From: JBCCYM01 sp039190005 | GTDB lineage: Bacteria > Pseudomonadota > Gammaproteobacteria > UBA12402 | Direction: 5' to 3' | Assembly (NCBI GenBank): GCA_039190005.1 | Contig: JBCCYM010000004.1 | Span: 1 to 60,622 of the forward strand | Length of the DNA stretch: 60,622 bases | Shown: piece after piece, positions 42,477 through 51,846 of the stretch | How positions within the stretch are numbered: position 1 is the first letter of the stretch | Layout of the letters: every line of letters begins with the position of its first letter | The notes under the pieces: model-generated | Seen by the model: only the letters and a program-made list of their open reading frames with translations | Databases searched by the model: none | Told to the model about the DNA's origin: nothing | Translations under genes and position numbers: made by a program

Positions 42477-42728
42477 AATACTATCTCAAATTATACACAT
42501 AATAAGTGCGTATAGTATAAGGATTTTTGTTAAAACGCAATTATTATTTTGAGGCATCGCGAACTCGATAATCTCCATCGAAGATTAATTGAGTGAATCA
42601 GACCACCACTTCATTTCATATTGAACAAGCTAATTCTTCCATTATCTATTTATTTATGTTACAATAAAGGCAAAATTTTTGTGATCAATGCACACAGATA
42701 TAATAACACTTAAAACAATGAGGTAACT

Positions 42729-43400
42729 ATGCAACCATCTAACCGATTTACTGTACAAAGCGCGGGATCAGCGTTAGCCGTCAACGCGATGCTGAAGAAA
42801 GTATACGCGCTGTTAGCGGCGACACTTTTATTCAGCGGTTTAACGGCAGCCATTGCCATGAACATGAATGTACCGCCATTAAACCCTATTTTGACCATTC
42901 TTATCTATTTAGGTCTACTTTTTCTCACCAGTGCCTGCTCAAATAATCCAGTACGCGGCATCATCGCGGTGTTTGCTCTTACTGGCTTTCTTGGTTTTAC
43001 CCTGGGACCGATACTTGAAATGTATCTCCAACTGCCCAATGGCTCTCAGCTGGTTGGTACTGCGCTAGCAGGCACCGGCATCATCTTTTTTGGCTTATCT
43101 GCATATGCCTTAACCACTAAAAAAGATTTCAGCTATCTTGGTGGCTTTTTATCGGTCATCATTATGGCCGCTTTTCTTGCCGGCATTGCTTCCTGGGTAT
43201 TTCACATGCCGATATTAAGCATCGTGGTATCTTTCGTGTTCGCGGTGGCATCATCAGCATTAATCCTGTTTCAAACCAGCCGGATTGTCAATGGTGGCGA
43301 AACCAACTACATCATGGCGACCGTGACACTTTATATCGCCTTATTTAATTTATTCTTGAGTCTGTTGCGTATTCTAAGCTTTTTCAGCAATCGCAATTAA
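42729..43400 (+). CDS. Bax inhibitor-1/YccA-family membrane protein
   Basis: A 223-residue membrane protein with seven predicted helices. The start NRFTVQSAGSALAVNAMLKK (in parts) and mid-protein GTALAGTGIIFFGLSAYAL and the C-terminal IVNGGETNYIMATVTLYIALFN are typical of bacterial BI-1 (YccA/YbhL). YccA modulates the FtsH protease in E. coli; some homologues are pH-sensitive Ca2+ leaks. AATGAGGT lies 6 bases before the ATG. Single gene. Confidence 0.9.
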   Translation: MQPSNRFTVQSAGSALAVNAMLKKVYALLAATLLFSGLTAAIAMNMNVPPLNPILTILIYLGLLFLTSACSNNPVRGIIAVFALTGFLGFTLGPILEMYLQLPNGSQLVGTALAGTGIIFFGLSAYALTTKKDFSYLGGFLSVIIMAAFLAGIASWVFHMPILSIVVSFVFAVASSALILFQTSRIVNGGETNYIMATVTLYIALFNLFLSLLRILSFFSNRN

Positions 43401-43421
43401 TTCAATCGCAGTAATCCAGTT

Positions 43422-43443
43422 CCCCCATTGTCAATAATGGGGG
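43422..43443. other. Stem-loop between the BI-1 gene and sohB
   Basis: CCCCCATT-GTCAAT-AATGGGGG is a perfect 8-base stem. It lies just past the BI-1 stop and 16 bases before the sohB start. No U-tract follows, so it may protect the upstream mRNA end rather than act as an intrinsic terminator. Confidence 0.55.
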
Positions 43444-43459
43444 ACGATCAGGAGCAACT

Positions 43460-44467
43460 ATGATCTCTCATCCTTGGCTTGGTTTAGCCTTCTTTTTTAT
43501 CAAAGTTATTATTATTGTCATCGCGATTATTGTGATATTAGCGGTTTTTTTCAGCCTGCTTACGCGCAATAAAACCAAAAAAAAGCGCGGCATCCAAATT
43601 ACTCGCTTAAACAAGCATTATGATGACCAAAAACAGCAGTTAGAACAGGCGCTTTGTGCCTCTAAAACAGAATTGAAACAGCAGAAAAAAGCGGGCAAAA
43701 AAAAGAAAAAAACCAAAAAACAGGCAAAAAGCAAGCCGCATTTGTTTGTGCTTGATTTTAAAGGTGACATCAAAGCCGAAGCTGTCGATAATTTCCGTGA
43801 AGAAATTACCATGGTCCTGACAAAAGCACAAAAAACGGATGAAATTTTTGTGCGCGTTGAAAGTCCTGGTGGTTTAGTCCACGCCTATGGTTTAGCGGCA
43901 TCACAATTGCAGCGTATTCGTGAGCGTGACATTCCCTTGACTGTTGCCGTTGATAAAGTAGCCGCCAGCGGCGGTTACATGATGGCTTGTGTTGCCAATA
44001 AAATTATTGCCGCGCCATTCGCCATTATCGGCTCAGTCGGCGTGCTGGCGCAACTGCCTAATTTTCATCGTTTATTAAAAAAACACGATATTGATTTTGA
44101 ACAAATCACCGGCGGCAAATACAAACGCACTCTCACCCTTTTTGGTGAAAACACCGACCAAGATCGACAAAAAATGCAAGAAGAAGTCAATGAAATCCAC
44201 CAACTCTTTGCCGATTTTGTCAAACAACAGCGCCCTCAAATTGACATTGATCGTGTCGCCACAGGCGAGCATTGGCCGGCAATTCAAGCAAAAAATCTAC
44301 AATTGGTCGATGACATTATCACCAGTGATGACTATCTTCTCAACGCCGCGGAAAGCCACACCATTGTTCATATCGAAACCATTGTAAAACAAAAGCTCAT
44401 GGCTAAACTCATGGGACAAGCCCGCTCCGAGCTCACACAGATGAATCAATGGCAGTGGCTTAAATAA
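43460..44467 (+). CDS. sohB: SohB-type signal-peptide-peptidase-like protease
   Basis: S49-family serine protease of 335 residues anchored by an N-terminal membrane helix (about 8-35). A very basic stretch with a Lys-rich run (about 76-90) follows. The catalytic domain holds the nucleophile Ser170 (KVAASGGYMMA) and the general-base Lys222 (GGKYKRTL). Ser-Lys dyad enzymes of this kind cut in or near the membrane. SohB substrates are poorly known. The ribosome binding site is AGGAG. Confidence 0.92.
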   Translation: MISHPWLGLAFFFIKVIIIVIAIIVILAVFFSLLTRNKTKKKRGIQITRLNKHYDDQKQQLEQALCASKTELKQQKKAGKKKKKTKKQAKSKPHLFVLDFKGDIKAEAVDNFREEITMVLTKAQKTDEIFVRVESPGGLVHAYGLAASQLQRIRERDIPLTVAVDKVAASGGYMMACVANKIIAAPFAIIGSVGVLAQLPNFHRLLKKHDIDFEQITGGKYKRTLTLFGENTDQDRQKMQEEVNEIHQLFADFVKQQRPQIDIDRVATGEHWPAIQAKNLQLVDDIITSDDYLLNAAESHTIVHIETIVKQKLMAKLMGQARSELTQMNQWQWLK

Positions 44468-44603
44468 ACCCACAACCACAGCGGTCCCTGAGCTCGTCGA
44501 AGGGTATAGCAAATTTTTCGAAAGCAAGCTTTGGCTTCGACAAGCTCAGGAACCACCCTTCGACCCTTCGACAGGCTCAGGGCAAGCAGGCTCAGGGACC
44601 GCG
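44468..44603. repeat. REP-like array between sohB and csrA
   Basis: Begins at the sohB stop with ACCCACAACCACAGCGGTCC, a diverged form of the AACCTAAAAACCGC end. It contains forward REP-like units, the GGCTTCGACAAGCTCAGG module, and inverted units ending GCTCAGGGACCGCG. It fills the convergent gap to csrA. Confidence 0.8.
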
Positions 44604-44607
44604 TGCA

Positions 44608-44793
44608 CTAATTATTATCCGTTTTAGTATTGTATTTTATGCGCTCAAAAATTTCCTTACGGTGAATACTGATATTTTTAGGCGCTTTAATCCCAATACG
44701 GATTTTATCACCCAGATTTTCTAAAAAGGTAATGGTAATTAAACCATCACCAATAATAATAGACTCATGCTCTCTTCGAGTTAACACTAACAT
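44608..44793 (-). CDS. csrA: Carbon storage regulator CsrA
   Basis: Small RNA-binding regulator that controls translation and stability of mRNAs carrying GGA motifs. The 61-residue sequence MLVLTRREHESIIIGDG starts as in the family, and RIGIKAPKNISIHRKEIFERI contains the conserved Arg of the RNA-binding surface (IHRKEI). AGGAG lies 12 bases before the ATG. Legionella and Coxiella carry several csrA copies, so this may be one of a set. Confidence 0.94.
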   Translation of the reverse strand: MLVLTRREHESIIIGDGLITITFLENLGDKIRIGIKAPKNISIHRKEIFERIKYNTKTDNN

Positions 44794-45182
44794 AACTATT
44801 TTACTCCTGTATTATTGTATAGTACGTTCTGTAATAAAAATTCTCATCTTGAGCAAGATGAGCATAGAGATTGACAATAGGCAAACGTTGACCGTGCTTG
44901 ATCAGACCTTATTGTTTAAAGCCTCATTCAAAACGGTCATGCTTTGCTATCAAATAAAGGGGATCTAAGAAAATAGGTGATTCTTTTGATAATCTTCTAT
45001 CATTGCCGTAACTCCTGTTAATCGTTTTGATTTCATGTCAAAGAAGAAGTTATACTATACCGAGAAAATTAAAAAAGCAAATAGTTTTAATCATGAAATT
45101 TCTGCTTTTTGTTTATATAGGATTAAGATAATATCTATCGGGAAATGCTGTAAAAAATAAATAATTCACAAAGGTGAAAAAT
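44794..45182. other. Intergenic region between csrA and the dsbD-like gene
   Basis: Contains the csrA leader and the promoter of the redox operon. CTCATCTTG-AG-CAAGATGAG (44843-44862) is a perfect inverted repeat that could be a regulator site or a hairpin. I see no gene or known RNA in the remainder. Confidence 0.35.
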
Positions 45183-47300
45183 ATGTCGGCTCTAAAGAAA
45201 CTTGTCTACACCACGCTAACGTTTTGTATCATTGTCAGCACCAATTCAATTAAAGCAAATATCAACACCAACTATCAAACCGTTAAAGTCAATCCACGGG
45301 CGACAGTAAGTCTTTTTACCAATGCCGATGTGGTCAAACCTGGACAAACATTTTACGCGGTATTCCATTTACAGCTCAAACCGGGTTGGCACAGTTATTG
45401 GATCAATCCAGGCGAATCCGGTTTAGCGCCCGCGGTAAACTGGCAATTACCATCAAATTTTACCGCCGCGCCGATAGAATATCTGCCACCTAAACGACTC
45501 ATACTCGACAATTTCGTCACCTTTGTTTATGAGCGTCAAGCCGATTATATCATCCCAATTACTGCCACTGCCAATGCTGCAACTGGTAAATATAATATTT
45601 ATGCTAACTTTGATTATCTCATCTGCTCCAAAGATGCTTGTGAACCTGAATCAGCGGACTTAGGCTTTGCCATTACCGTTGGTAGCGGCAGTCAATTTAA
45701 TCATAAAACCGAAACCGTAGAGAGATTACTGGCACAACAAGCTAAATCGTTGACGTCATCCATGCATTATCAAGTTGATGGCAAAACACTCAAGCTCATC
45801 ATTAAACCAGCGCCAACACTCATCGCTGAAAGCAAAAAAAATATCAAAGAGGTTATTTTCTTTCCTCAACAATCCGGTTTAATCAAACTGGAACAACTAC
45901 CCACGACCACTTGGTCCGATGACACACTGACACTGCGTTTAGCACGGGATTTTAAATTGCCGGAAAACACCATTGATGGCATTGTCGCCTTTGTGATGCG
46001 CGACGGTCAGCACTATTACTACCAACTACACGCGCGCCCGAAAGACAAGGATGACAATACGGGCATGGCGCTCACCAACACCCCACACGCTTCACTGTTA
46101 TGGTATCTGCTGCTGGCATTTATCGGCGGAATTATTTTAAACATTATGCCTTGTGTGTTTCCCATTCTGTCACTTAAAGCCATCAGTATTTTTGAGGCAC
46201 GGCATCAGCATTATCGCAGTAATCTCATGCATGGCATTGCCTATACTGTCGGTATTTTGGTCAGTTTTTTGATATTCGCTATTATTGTACTGATATTAAA
46301 ACAATTCGGTCACTTAGTCGGCTGGGGATTTCAAATGCAATCGCCAACAGTCGTTGCTATTCTCACCTATATCTTATTTATTATCGGCTTAAATCTTTCC
46401 GGTGTTTTTCAGTTCAGCAATCGCTTTGCCAATATCGGCCAGGGTTTGGTCACACCGGGCAATTATCGCGGCAGTTTTTTTACCGGTGTGTTAGCAGTTG
46501 TTGTCGCCACACCTTGCACCGCGCCTTTTATGGGCACGGCTATCGGCTTCGCCTTTACCCAACCACCTTTGATACTCACCACCATATTGCTGGCTTTAGG
46601 CTTGGGCATGGCCTTGCCCTTATTGTTACTGAGTATTGTGCCTATTCTACGCTATTGTCTTCCTAAACCAGGCCATTGGATGGTCACGTTTAAGGAATTT
46701 TTAGCCTTTCCCATGTATCTCAGTTGCGCCTGGTTATTGTGGGTGCTGATGCAACAAACTCAATCGGTCAATGTGCTGTTAATACTTGCTGGATTGGTGT
46801 TGATTGCTTTCGGCTGTTGGTTGCTGAATAAAAGCAAACGAATGACCAGCGTGTTGGGCATACTAACACTTATTGTATTTATTATTGCTATCTATCCGCT
46901 GTATCATTTACCGAATAATACCACCACCCCATCATCACCGCATAAGATAACAAGCAAAACAAATACATTCAACACCGAGTCGCTGCAAAACTTACTGGCT
47001 GAACACAAACCAGTGATGGTGAATATTACCGCGGACTGGTGTTTGACCTGCAAGCTGAATGAAAATACCGTACTCAACACCGAGACGTTTCAACAGGCAT
47101 TGAATAACACTCAGGTCGTATTTCTACAAGGCGATTGGACCAACCGTAACGCCTCAATTTTTCATTACCTGCAACAGTTTGATCGCTCCGGTATTCCGTT
47201 TACAATTATTTACAATCGTCAGGGCGAATATCGCATATTGCCGAATATTCTGACTATGCAGAATACCTTGGATATGTTAGAGTGGGCAGATGAGAATTAA
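45183..47300 (+). CDS. DsbD/ScsB-family thiol:disulfide interchange protein
   Basis: A 705-residue inner-membrane reductant carrier that passes electrons from cytoplasmic thioredoxin to periplasmic partners. A signal peptide precedes a periplasmic domain (about 30-280) that resembles the ScsB/DipZ type (KPGWHSYWINPGESGL) rather than E. coli DsbD-alpha. The middle has eight or so helices with the paired Cys motifs MPCVFPIL and TPCTAPFMG. A C-terminal thioredoxin domain ends with ADWCLTCK. A GTG at 45174 is in frame, but it forms part of the AAAGGTG ribosome binding site of the ATG at 45183. It is followed by a peroxiredoxin-like gene. Confidence 0.9.
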   Translation: MSALKKLVYTTLTFCIIVSTNSIKANINTNYQTVKVNPRATVSLFTNADVVKPGQTFYAVFHLQLKPGWHSYWINPGESGLAPAVNWQLPSNFTAAPIEYLPPKRLILDNFVTFVYERQADYIIPITATANAATGKYNIYANFDYLICSKDACEPESADLGFAITVGSGSQFNHKTETVERLLAQQAKSLTSSMHYQVDGKTLKLIIKPAPTLIAESKKNIKEVIFFPQQSGLIKLEQLPTTTWSDDTLTLRLARDFKLPENTIDGIVAFVMRDGQHYYYQLHARPKDKDDNTGMALTNTPHASLLWYLLLAFIGGIILNIMPCVFPILSLKAISIFEARHQHYRSNLMHGIAYTVGILVSFLIFAIIVLILKQFGHLVGWGFQMQSPTVVAILTYILFIIGLNLSGVFQFSNRFANIGQGLVTPGNYRGSFFTGVLAVVVATPCTAPFMGTAIGFAFTQPPLILTTILLALGLGMALPLLLLSIVPILRYCLPKPGHWMVTFKEFLAFPMYLSCAWLLWVLMQQTQSVNVLLILAGLVLIAFGCWLLNKSKRMTSVLGILTLIVFIIAIYPLYHLPNNTTTPSSPHKITSKTNTFNTESLQNLLAEHKPVMVNITADWCLTCKLNENTVLNTETFQQALNNTQVVFLQGDWTNRNASIFHYLQQFDRSGIPFTIIYNRQGEYRILPNILTMQNTLDMLEWADEN

Positions 47301-47320
47301 ATTATCTTGAGGAAAACATC

Positions 47321-47923
47321 ATGAAATTACGTTATTTAATTGCCACCTTTATACTTGCACTCACATCTATTGGTCTATGCCAAGCGGCGGTACAAATTGG
47401 TCAACCGGCGCCCATGTTTACTGGCACAAGCATGACTGGTAAGCAAATTAGTCTCAAACAATACAAAGATAAAATTGTCGTACTGGAATGGACAAACTAT
47501 CAATGTCCTTTTGTTAAAAAAATGTATGACAGCGGTAAAATGGAACAGCTGAAAAGCGATTATACTGGCAAAGGCGTGGTCTGGTTGACAGTTGTTTCTT
47601 CAGCACCAGGCAAACAGGGTTATGTGACCGCGCAACAAGCACAAAAAATATATAAAGACGATAAAGCCAGTGCGGTTATTTTAGACCCAAGTGGTGATAT
47701 CGGTAAACTTTATAATGCCAAAACAACACCGGAGATATTTATTATCAATAAAAAAGGCAAACTGGTGTATATGGGCGCAATTGACAGCATTCCGTCAACA
47801 AAAGTGACAGATGTCGCCAAAGCAAACAATTATGTTGAAACAGCACTTAATGAGCTTTTAGCCGGCAAAGCTATCGCCCAAGCGCAAACGACACCTTATG
47901 GTTGTTCGGTGAAGTATCATTAA
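47321..47923 (+). CDS. Periplasmic peroxiredoxin/thioredoxin-like protein
   Basis: A secreted 200-residue redoxin. A signal peptide ends near AQAA-like CQAAV (about 23), then QIGQPAPMFTGTSMTGKQ begins the AhpC/TSA-like fold. A single Cys in the active loop (YQCPFVKK) and a second in the C-terminal YGCSVKY tail fit the PRX-like-1 group, in which the two Cys residues probably form a disulfide. ScsB-type reductases are known to reduce a periplasmic peroxiredoxin in Caulobacter, so it is probably the substrate of the upstream gene product (20-base gap). Confidence 0.85.
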   Translation: MKLRYLIATFILALTSIGLCQAAVQIGQPAPMFTGTSMTGKQISLKQYKDKIVVLEWTNYQCPFVKKMYDSGKMEQLKSDYTGKGVVWLTVVSSAPGKQGYVTAQQAQKIYKDDKASAVILDPSGDIGKLYNAKTTPEIFIINKKGKLVYMGAIDSIPSTKVTDVAKANNYVETALNELLAGKAIAQAQTTPYGCSVKYH

Positions 47924-47947
47924 CTTTATACGTTTAATTCTTGCTGT

Positions 47948-47969
47948 CATCCCCGTTTTCGCGGGGATG
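47948..47969. terminator. Hairpin after the redox operon
   Basis: CATCCCCG-TTTTCG-CGGGGATG is a perfect 8-base GC-rich stem 25 bases after the stop. It also resembles a solo short palindrome of the CATCCCC/GGGGATG repeat type common in bacterial genomes. Termination is plausible, though no strong U-tract follows. Confidence 0.55.
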
Positions 47970-48111
47970 GTCAGAAATGCCATAACTTAAAAAAACCTGA
48001 TTAATCAAACCGATACAGACTGACAGGATTTTATAACCTGTTATAAGCTTGACAGGAATGAATAAAATATTATATGCTTGCATTAAGTACAATAATTAAA
48101 GTAAAAAAAAA

Positions 48112-48643
48112 ATGAAAAAAAATATACGTCATATTCCTTTGTTGTTTATCGTTCATAACTATTCAAAATAGCTTTGCAGCTTCCTCACAAAATTTATCGC
48201 CAGGCTGTAAAGCAAATCTCATTTTACTAAAAAATACTGTAATTAATGGCCAGCGTTATGTTTTGAACCAAAATGTTGTACTTGAAGGTAAGGTTTATAA
48301 GGATGGTATCTTTATACAAGACAAGGGAAATAAAGCATGTTTCAGATATAATGGTCAAAAAAATTGCTTTGAAAACGCTAAAATTTTTCCACGCCCCAAT
48401 AAACAAATAAACAGCAATAATGCCTCTATTCACCCAATAAGTAGTTTGACTACCAAGCTAGATATTTGTGTGCCAAGATCAGGCGTTTGTTTTTCTCCTG
48501 ATTATCAAGGTACTGTTGTAATGAAAGATAACGCTTCAAAGTTGTTTTATAGCTTAATGGCACCAACTACAAGCGGTGGTTTATCACTTCTGTTTCAGTT
48601 CCAGATTGATAGAATCTGTGACACCGATGATACAACTTATTGA
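48112..48643 (+). pseudogene. Secreted protein gene with a frameshift in a poly-A tract (possibly phase-variable)
   Basis: The ATG is followed by eight A residues. With eight, translation stops after 19 codons. With seven, the frame joins a complete signal peptide (KKIYVIFLCCLSFIT, ending FAA) and a mature part of about 150 residues with five Cys (SPGCKAN, NKACF, QKNCF, DICVPRSGVCF) ending at 48643. A ten-A run lies directly before the ATG too. This could be a phase-off allele, a decayed gene or a sequencing error. The protein family is not recognised. It is probably periplasmic or secreted. Confidence 0.65.
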
Positions 48644-48653
48644 TACTTTTTTA

Positions 48654-49400
48654 TTAATAACAATACTCAAGCAAATCCGCTTTAGTTAATTGTTTTTTCC
48701 GCTCGGCATCGGCGGTAAAAATAATCTCACCATCTCTAAGCGCTAATAAACGATTACCATATTGAAGCGCGAAGTCAAGACTGTGTGTTGTCATCAAACA
48801 AGTCAATTGACGCTTAGTGATAATGTCATCAGTAAACGCCATAATCTTAACCGCGGTTTTCGGATCAAGCGCGCTGGTGTGTTCATCAAGTAATAACAAT
48901 TGTGGTTGATGACGAAGATAAAGCGCGAAGGCCAAAATTTGCTGCTCGCCACCGGATAAATAATGTAATGGCAATTGTAGCGATTCACTGAGTTTGACAT
49001 TAAACTCACGCAAATACTCAGCCAGTTCTTTTGCCGCCGCTTTGCGACCGCGTTTTTTTGTCGCTGACTGTGGGTAACACATGGCTAATAATCTGGCATT
49101 TTCCTCAATGCTCAGATTGACAAATAAACTCTGATGCACAAACTGATTCAATGTCACCACAGCTTGCGCCAATTGTTTCTTGGAATAATCCTGGATGGGT
49201 TTATCAATTAAAGCAATATCGCCGGCACTGTGATGGTAATGACGATTGATCATTTTAATCAAAGTACTTTTACCCGAACCATTGCTGCCGACAATGACAA
49301 TAAAATCCCCCTTGTTCACTTCCAGCGACATATCACGCGCGATCACGCGCGTTTTGTCGGGGGAAAACGATACCTTATTTAATTTGAGCAAGTTCACCAT
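48654..49400 (-). CDS. ABC importer ATP-binding protein (TrpZ-like)
   Basis: A 248-residue ABC ATPase. Walker A GSNGSGKST (about 38-46), signature YLSGGEQQ and Walker B LLLLDEHTSALDP are intact, with the switch His in TTHSLDF. It is encoded last in a binding-protein, permease, ATPase operon of the type PF04392 with PF06541-like permeases (TrpXYZ in streptococci). Its start overlaps the permease gene by 26 bases. Substrate is not certain; aromatic amino acids are reported for related systems. Confidence 0.88.
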   Translation of the reverse strand: MVNLLKLNKVSFSPDKTRVIARDMSLEVNKGDFIVIVGSNGSGKSTLIKMINRHYHHSAGDIALIDKPIQDYSKKQLAQAVVTLNQFVHQSLFVNLSIEENARLLAMCYPQSATKKRGRKAAAKELAEYLREFNVKLSESLQLPLHYLSGGEQQILAFALYLRHQPQLLLLDEHTSALDPKTAVKIMAFTDDIITKRQLTCLMTTHSLDFALQYGNRLLALRDGEIIFTADAERKKQLTKADLLEYCY

Positions 49401-50277
49401 GCTGCTCTCCTCGACGACCGGAATAGTGTGCTGTAGATAAGAAAAAGACTAATAATAACCCTAAAAACAGTTTTAAATAAATCGGATTTAAACCACTTGC
49501 CAATAAGGCATTCAATGCCAAGAAATAAATATAGACGCCAATAAAACAACAAAATAAATCGAGTGCGGCGCTAAAATGATGCTTGCGCGATACCAACAAG
49601 GATTTAACCAATTGGCAACCAATGACGACAGCACCAATGCCGACCAAAGCCATGCCCTCGCCCATCTGCACACTGGAAAAGCCATTCGCTTGCGCCGTCA
49701 TCACCCCCGATAATGCCGCGAGCAAATTACTCAAACCCAAACCCAAGGCAAGATACACTGCCGATTTAAAGCCTAAACGGCTCACTAAATAAGGATTGCT
49801 ACCCAAAGCACGTAGAATCAAGCCTACTCGGCTGCGTAACAAGAGCATTAAAAGCAACATCAATATCAGGGTAAACGCTAACAAAAATCCCCACAACGGT
49901 ACACCGCCAGCGGTCTGAAGAAAAATACGGTTATCTGTCAACCCGATGGTTGGTCTGCCCATCACCATAAAATTGATACTGTAGAGCATAAACACGGCAA
50001 GAATACCGGCAATCAGTGAATTGATTTTTGCCGCCCGTTGCATGATACACACCGCGACACCAATGACAAAACCACCGAGTAAAGCGAAAATAATTGCTAA
50101 TGATTGCGAATAGTTTGTGGTAAACAGGCGGGCAAAAATTGAAGCGCCGAGCACAAATGTGCCACCAACAGTTAAATCGGTTAATACCAGAACTTCGTAG
50201 CTAATATAAATACCCAAGGCTAGCGGTAAAAAAATCAAACTCTGTTGCAAAGCCGATAATATGATATGTAAGAACAT
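49375..50277 (-). CDS. ABC importer permease (TrpY-like)
   Basis: A 300-residue membrane protein with eight or nine predicted helices, related to branched-chain amino-acid/sugar permeases. DLTVGGTFVLGA near residue 33, the LGSNPYLVSRLGFK cytoplasmic loop (about 155-168, the coupling helix) and GEGMALVGIGAVVIG are typical. It lies 12 bases after the binding-protein gene and overlaps the ATPase gene. Confidence 0.88.
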   Translation of the reverse strand: MFLHIILSALQQSLIFLPLALGIYISYEVLVLTDLTVGGTFVLGASIFARLFTTNYSQSLAIIFALLGGFVIGVAVCIMQRAAKINSLIAGILAVFMLYSINFMVMGRPTIGLTDNRIFLQTAGGVPLWGFLLAFTLILMLLLMLLLRSRVGLILRALGSNPYLVSRLGFKSAVYLALGLGLSNLLAALSGVMTAQANGFSSVQMGEGMALVGIGAVVIGCQLVKSLLVSRKHHFSAALDLFCCFIGVYIYFLALNALLASGLNPIYLKLFLGLLLVFFLSTAHYSGRRGEQHGELAQIK

Positions 50278-50289
50278 GTTTGATCTCCC

Positions 50290-51252
50290 CTACTGACGCC
50301 GAAAAACAACAATCGGATAAGCCAAGGCTTTCGCTGCCTTTTCCAGTTGGTCGACAGTAAAACCCTGATGCGCGGTTGCCGCGCTATTGACAAAGACGGT
50401 ATAGTTTTCCATCACTTGCGTTGATTTTGCAGGCTTAGCTTGTTTATTCAATACCTCTAGTAATAAATTCGCGGCGGCAATACCGACATCATATTGCTTC
50501 ACGCCCAGCGCGAATGCCGCGCCGTTCTGCACCGAACCATTATCGGAGGCAATCAGAGGAATATACTGTGCTTCCGCCTGTTTTACCAATGGACTGATAC
50601 CGCCCATCACCACCGGGTCTTGCAACATATACATAGCCTGAGTATGTGGATTCAACGAATGCACCCTACGATAAATATCAGAACGATTTTTAACCGCGAG
50701 GTTTTCGATGGTGATGCCATATTGTCCAGCAATACTGTTTAATTGTTGTACTTGATCAATAATAAAAGGATCATCACTATGTATTAAGGTTAAGTATTTC
50801 AGTGTTGGCAATGCCGCGTGAATAAACTGCAACTGCTTTTGTGGCGACGGCATATCCTGTAAGATCACAAGATTTTTATGATTGCCTGCTGAAAGTTGCG
50901 CATCGCTTGCCGCAATAGCAATAATCGGTTTTTGTTGAATCGCGTCAACCGCCAGTCTGCTGGCAGATAAGCCTATCGGCACAATCACGTCTATGTCTGA
51001 CTGATTAAACTGTGCCACCAGTGATTTAAGCCTTTGCGGATTGTTTCTCGCGTTTTTGACAATAATGTCAACATTGCCCGGATAAGCTTTTTTTAATTGG
51101 GTTTCAAAGCCAGCGACTACCTGATCCATCGACGGTAATTCCATCGGCAATACTACCGCCACGCGAATCGATCGATCGCTTGTCGATTGATGGCATCCCA
51201 TCAAGATCGGCAACAGGCTAAATAATATTAATAATGAATAGAGTCGACGCAC
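50290..51252 (-). CDS. ABC importer substrate-binding lipoprotein (TrpX-like)
   Basis: A 320-residue lipoprotein of the ABC_sub_bind group (PF04392). The signal peptide ends in lipobox LMGC (Cys20). The mature protein has two Rossmann-like lobes: RVAVVLPMELPSMDQVVAGFE, VPIGLSASRLAVDAI and YTVFVNSAATAHQG. It is the first gene of the three-gene importer operon. Streptococcal TrpX and clostridial CD0873 relatives bind tryptophan or tyrosine, but the ligand here is inferred only. Confidence 0.87.
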   Translation of the reverse strand: MRRLYSLLILFSLLPILMGCHQSTSDRSIRVAVVLPMELPSMDQVVAGFETQLKKAYPGNVDIIVKNARNNPQRLKSLVAQFNQSDIDVIVPIGLSASRLAVDAIQQKPIIAIAASDAQLSAGNHKNLVILQDMPSPQKQLQFIHAALPTLKYLTLIHSDDPFIIDQVQQLNSIAGQYGITIENLAVKNRSDIYRRVHSLNPHTQAMYMLQDPVVMGGISPLVKQAEAQYIPLIASDNGSVQNGAAFALGVKQYDVGIAAANLLLEVLNKQAKPAKSTQVMENYTVFVNSAATAHQGFTVDQLEKAAKALAYPIVVFRRQ

Positions 51253-51405
51253 TTTTGTTTCCGCTTAAATTTATCTTTTGTAATTACGAGACATTACAAA
51301 ATATCAAATAAAATGTATCTGTCAACTATTTTTGATAATGAAAACTGGCATTTTGTTCAAGATAACTTATAATAACGCGCTGGGTATAAATATTACAATA
51401 CTATT

Positions 51406-51846
51406 ATGAATGAAACACAATTACTGACATTTATCAGCCAACATTGGTTACTGGCAGCGCTATTTGTCATTCTGCTAGCCATGATTCTGAGCTATGACCG
51501 CGTTTTTGGCAGTCATGGGAAATCAGGCATATCGCCTCAGCAATTAGTGACGTTAATTAATCGACATGACGCTGTTATTGTTGACTTACGCCAGCGAGAA
51601 GCGTTTCGACAAAAGCATATCATTGACGCCATTAATATTCCGACCGCGCAACTTGAAAAAAGTATTGATAAGCTCAATCAATATGAAGGCAAACCGATTA
51701 TTTTAGTGCAAAACAATGATACACAAATCAATAAACAGATAAAACTGTTACAGAGCAAGCTGACCTCCGAAGTAAAATTTCTGATCGGCGGTTTTCGTGC
51801 CTGGCAAGACGCAGGTTTACCTACTCACAAAGGTCAAAAGAAATGA
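51406..51846 (+). CDS. yibN: Rhodanese-like protein (YibN)
   Basis: A 146-residue protein with an N-terminal membrane helix (HWLLAALFVILLAMILS) and a rhodanese domain (about 40-140; VIVDLRQREAFRQKHI, GGFRAWQDAGLP). The active loop that should carry the persulfide-forming Cys reads ILVQNNDTQINK, with no Cys, so sulfurtransferase activity is unlikely. It begins the conserved yibN-grxC-secB-gpsA order and overlaps grxC by 4 bases. Confidence 0.88.
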   Translation: MNETQLLTFISQHWLLAALFVILLAMILSYDRVFGSHGKSGISPQQLVTLINRHDAVIVDLRQREAFRQKHIIDAINIPTAQLEKSIDKLNQYEGKPIILVQNNDTQINKQIKLLQSKLTSEVKFLIGGFRAWQDAGLPTHKGQKK

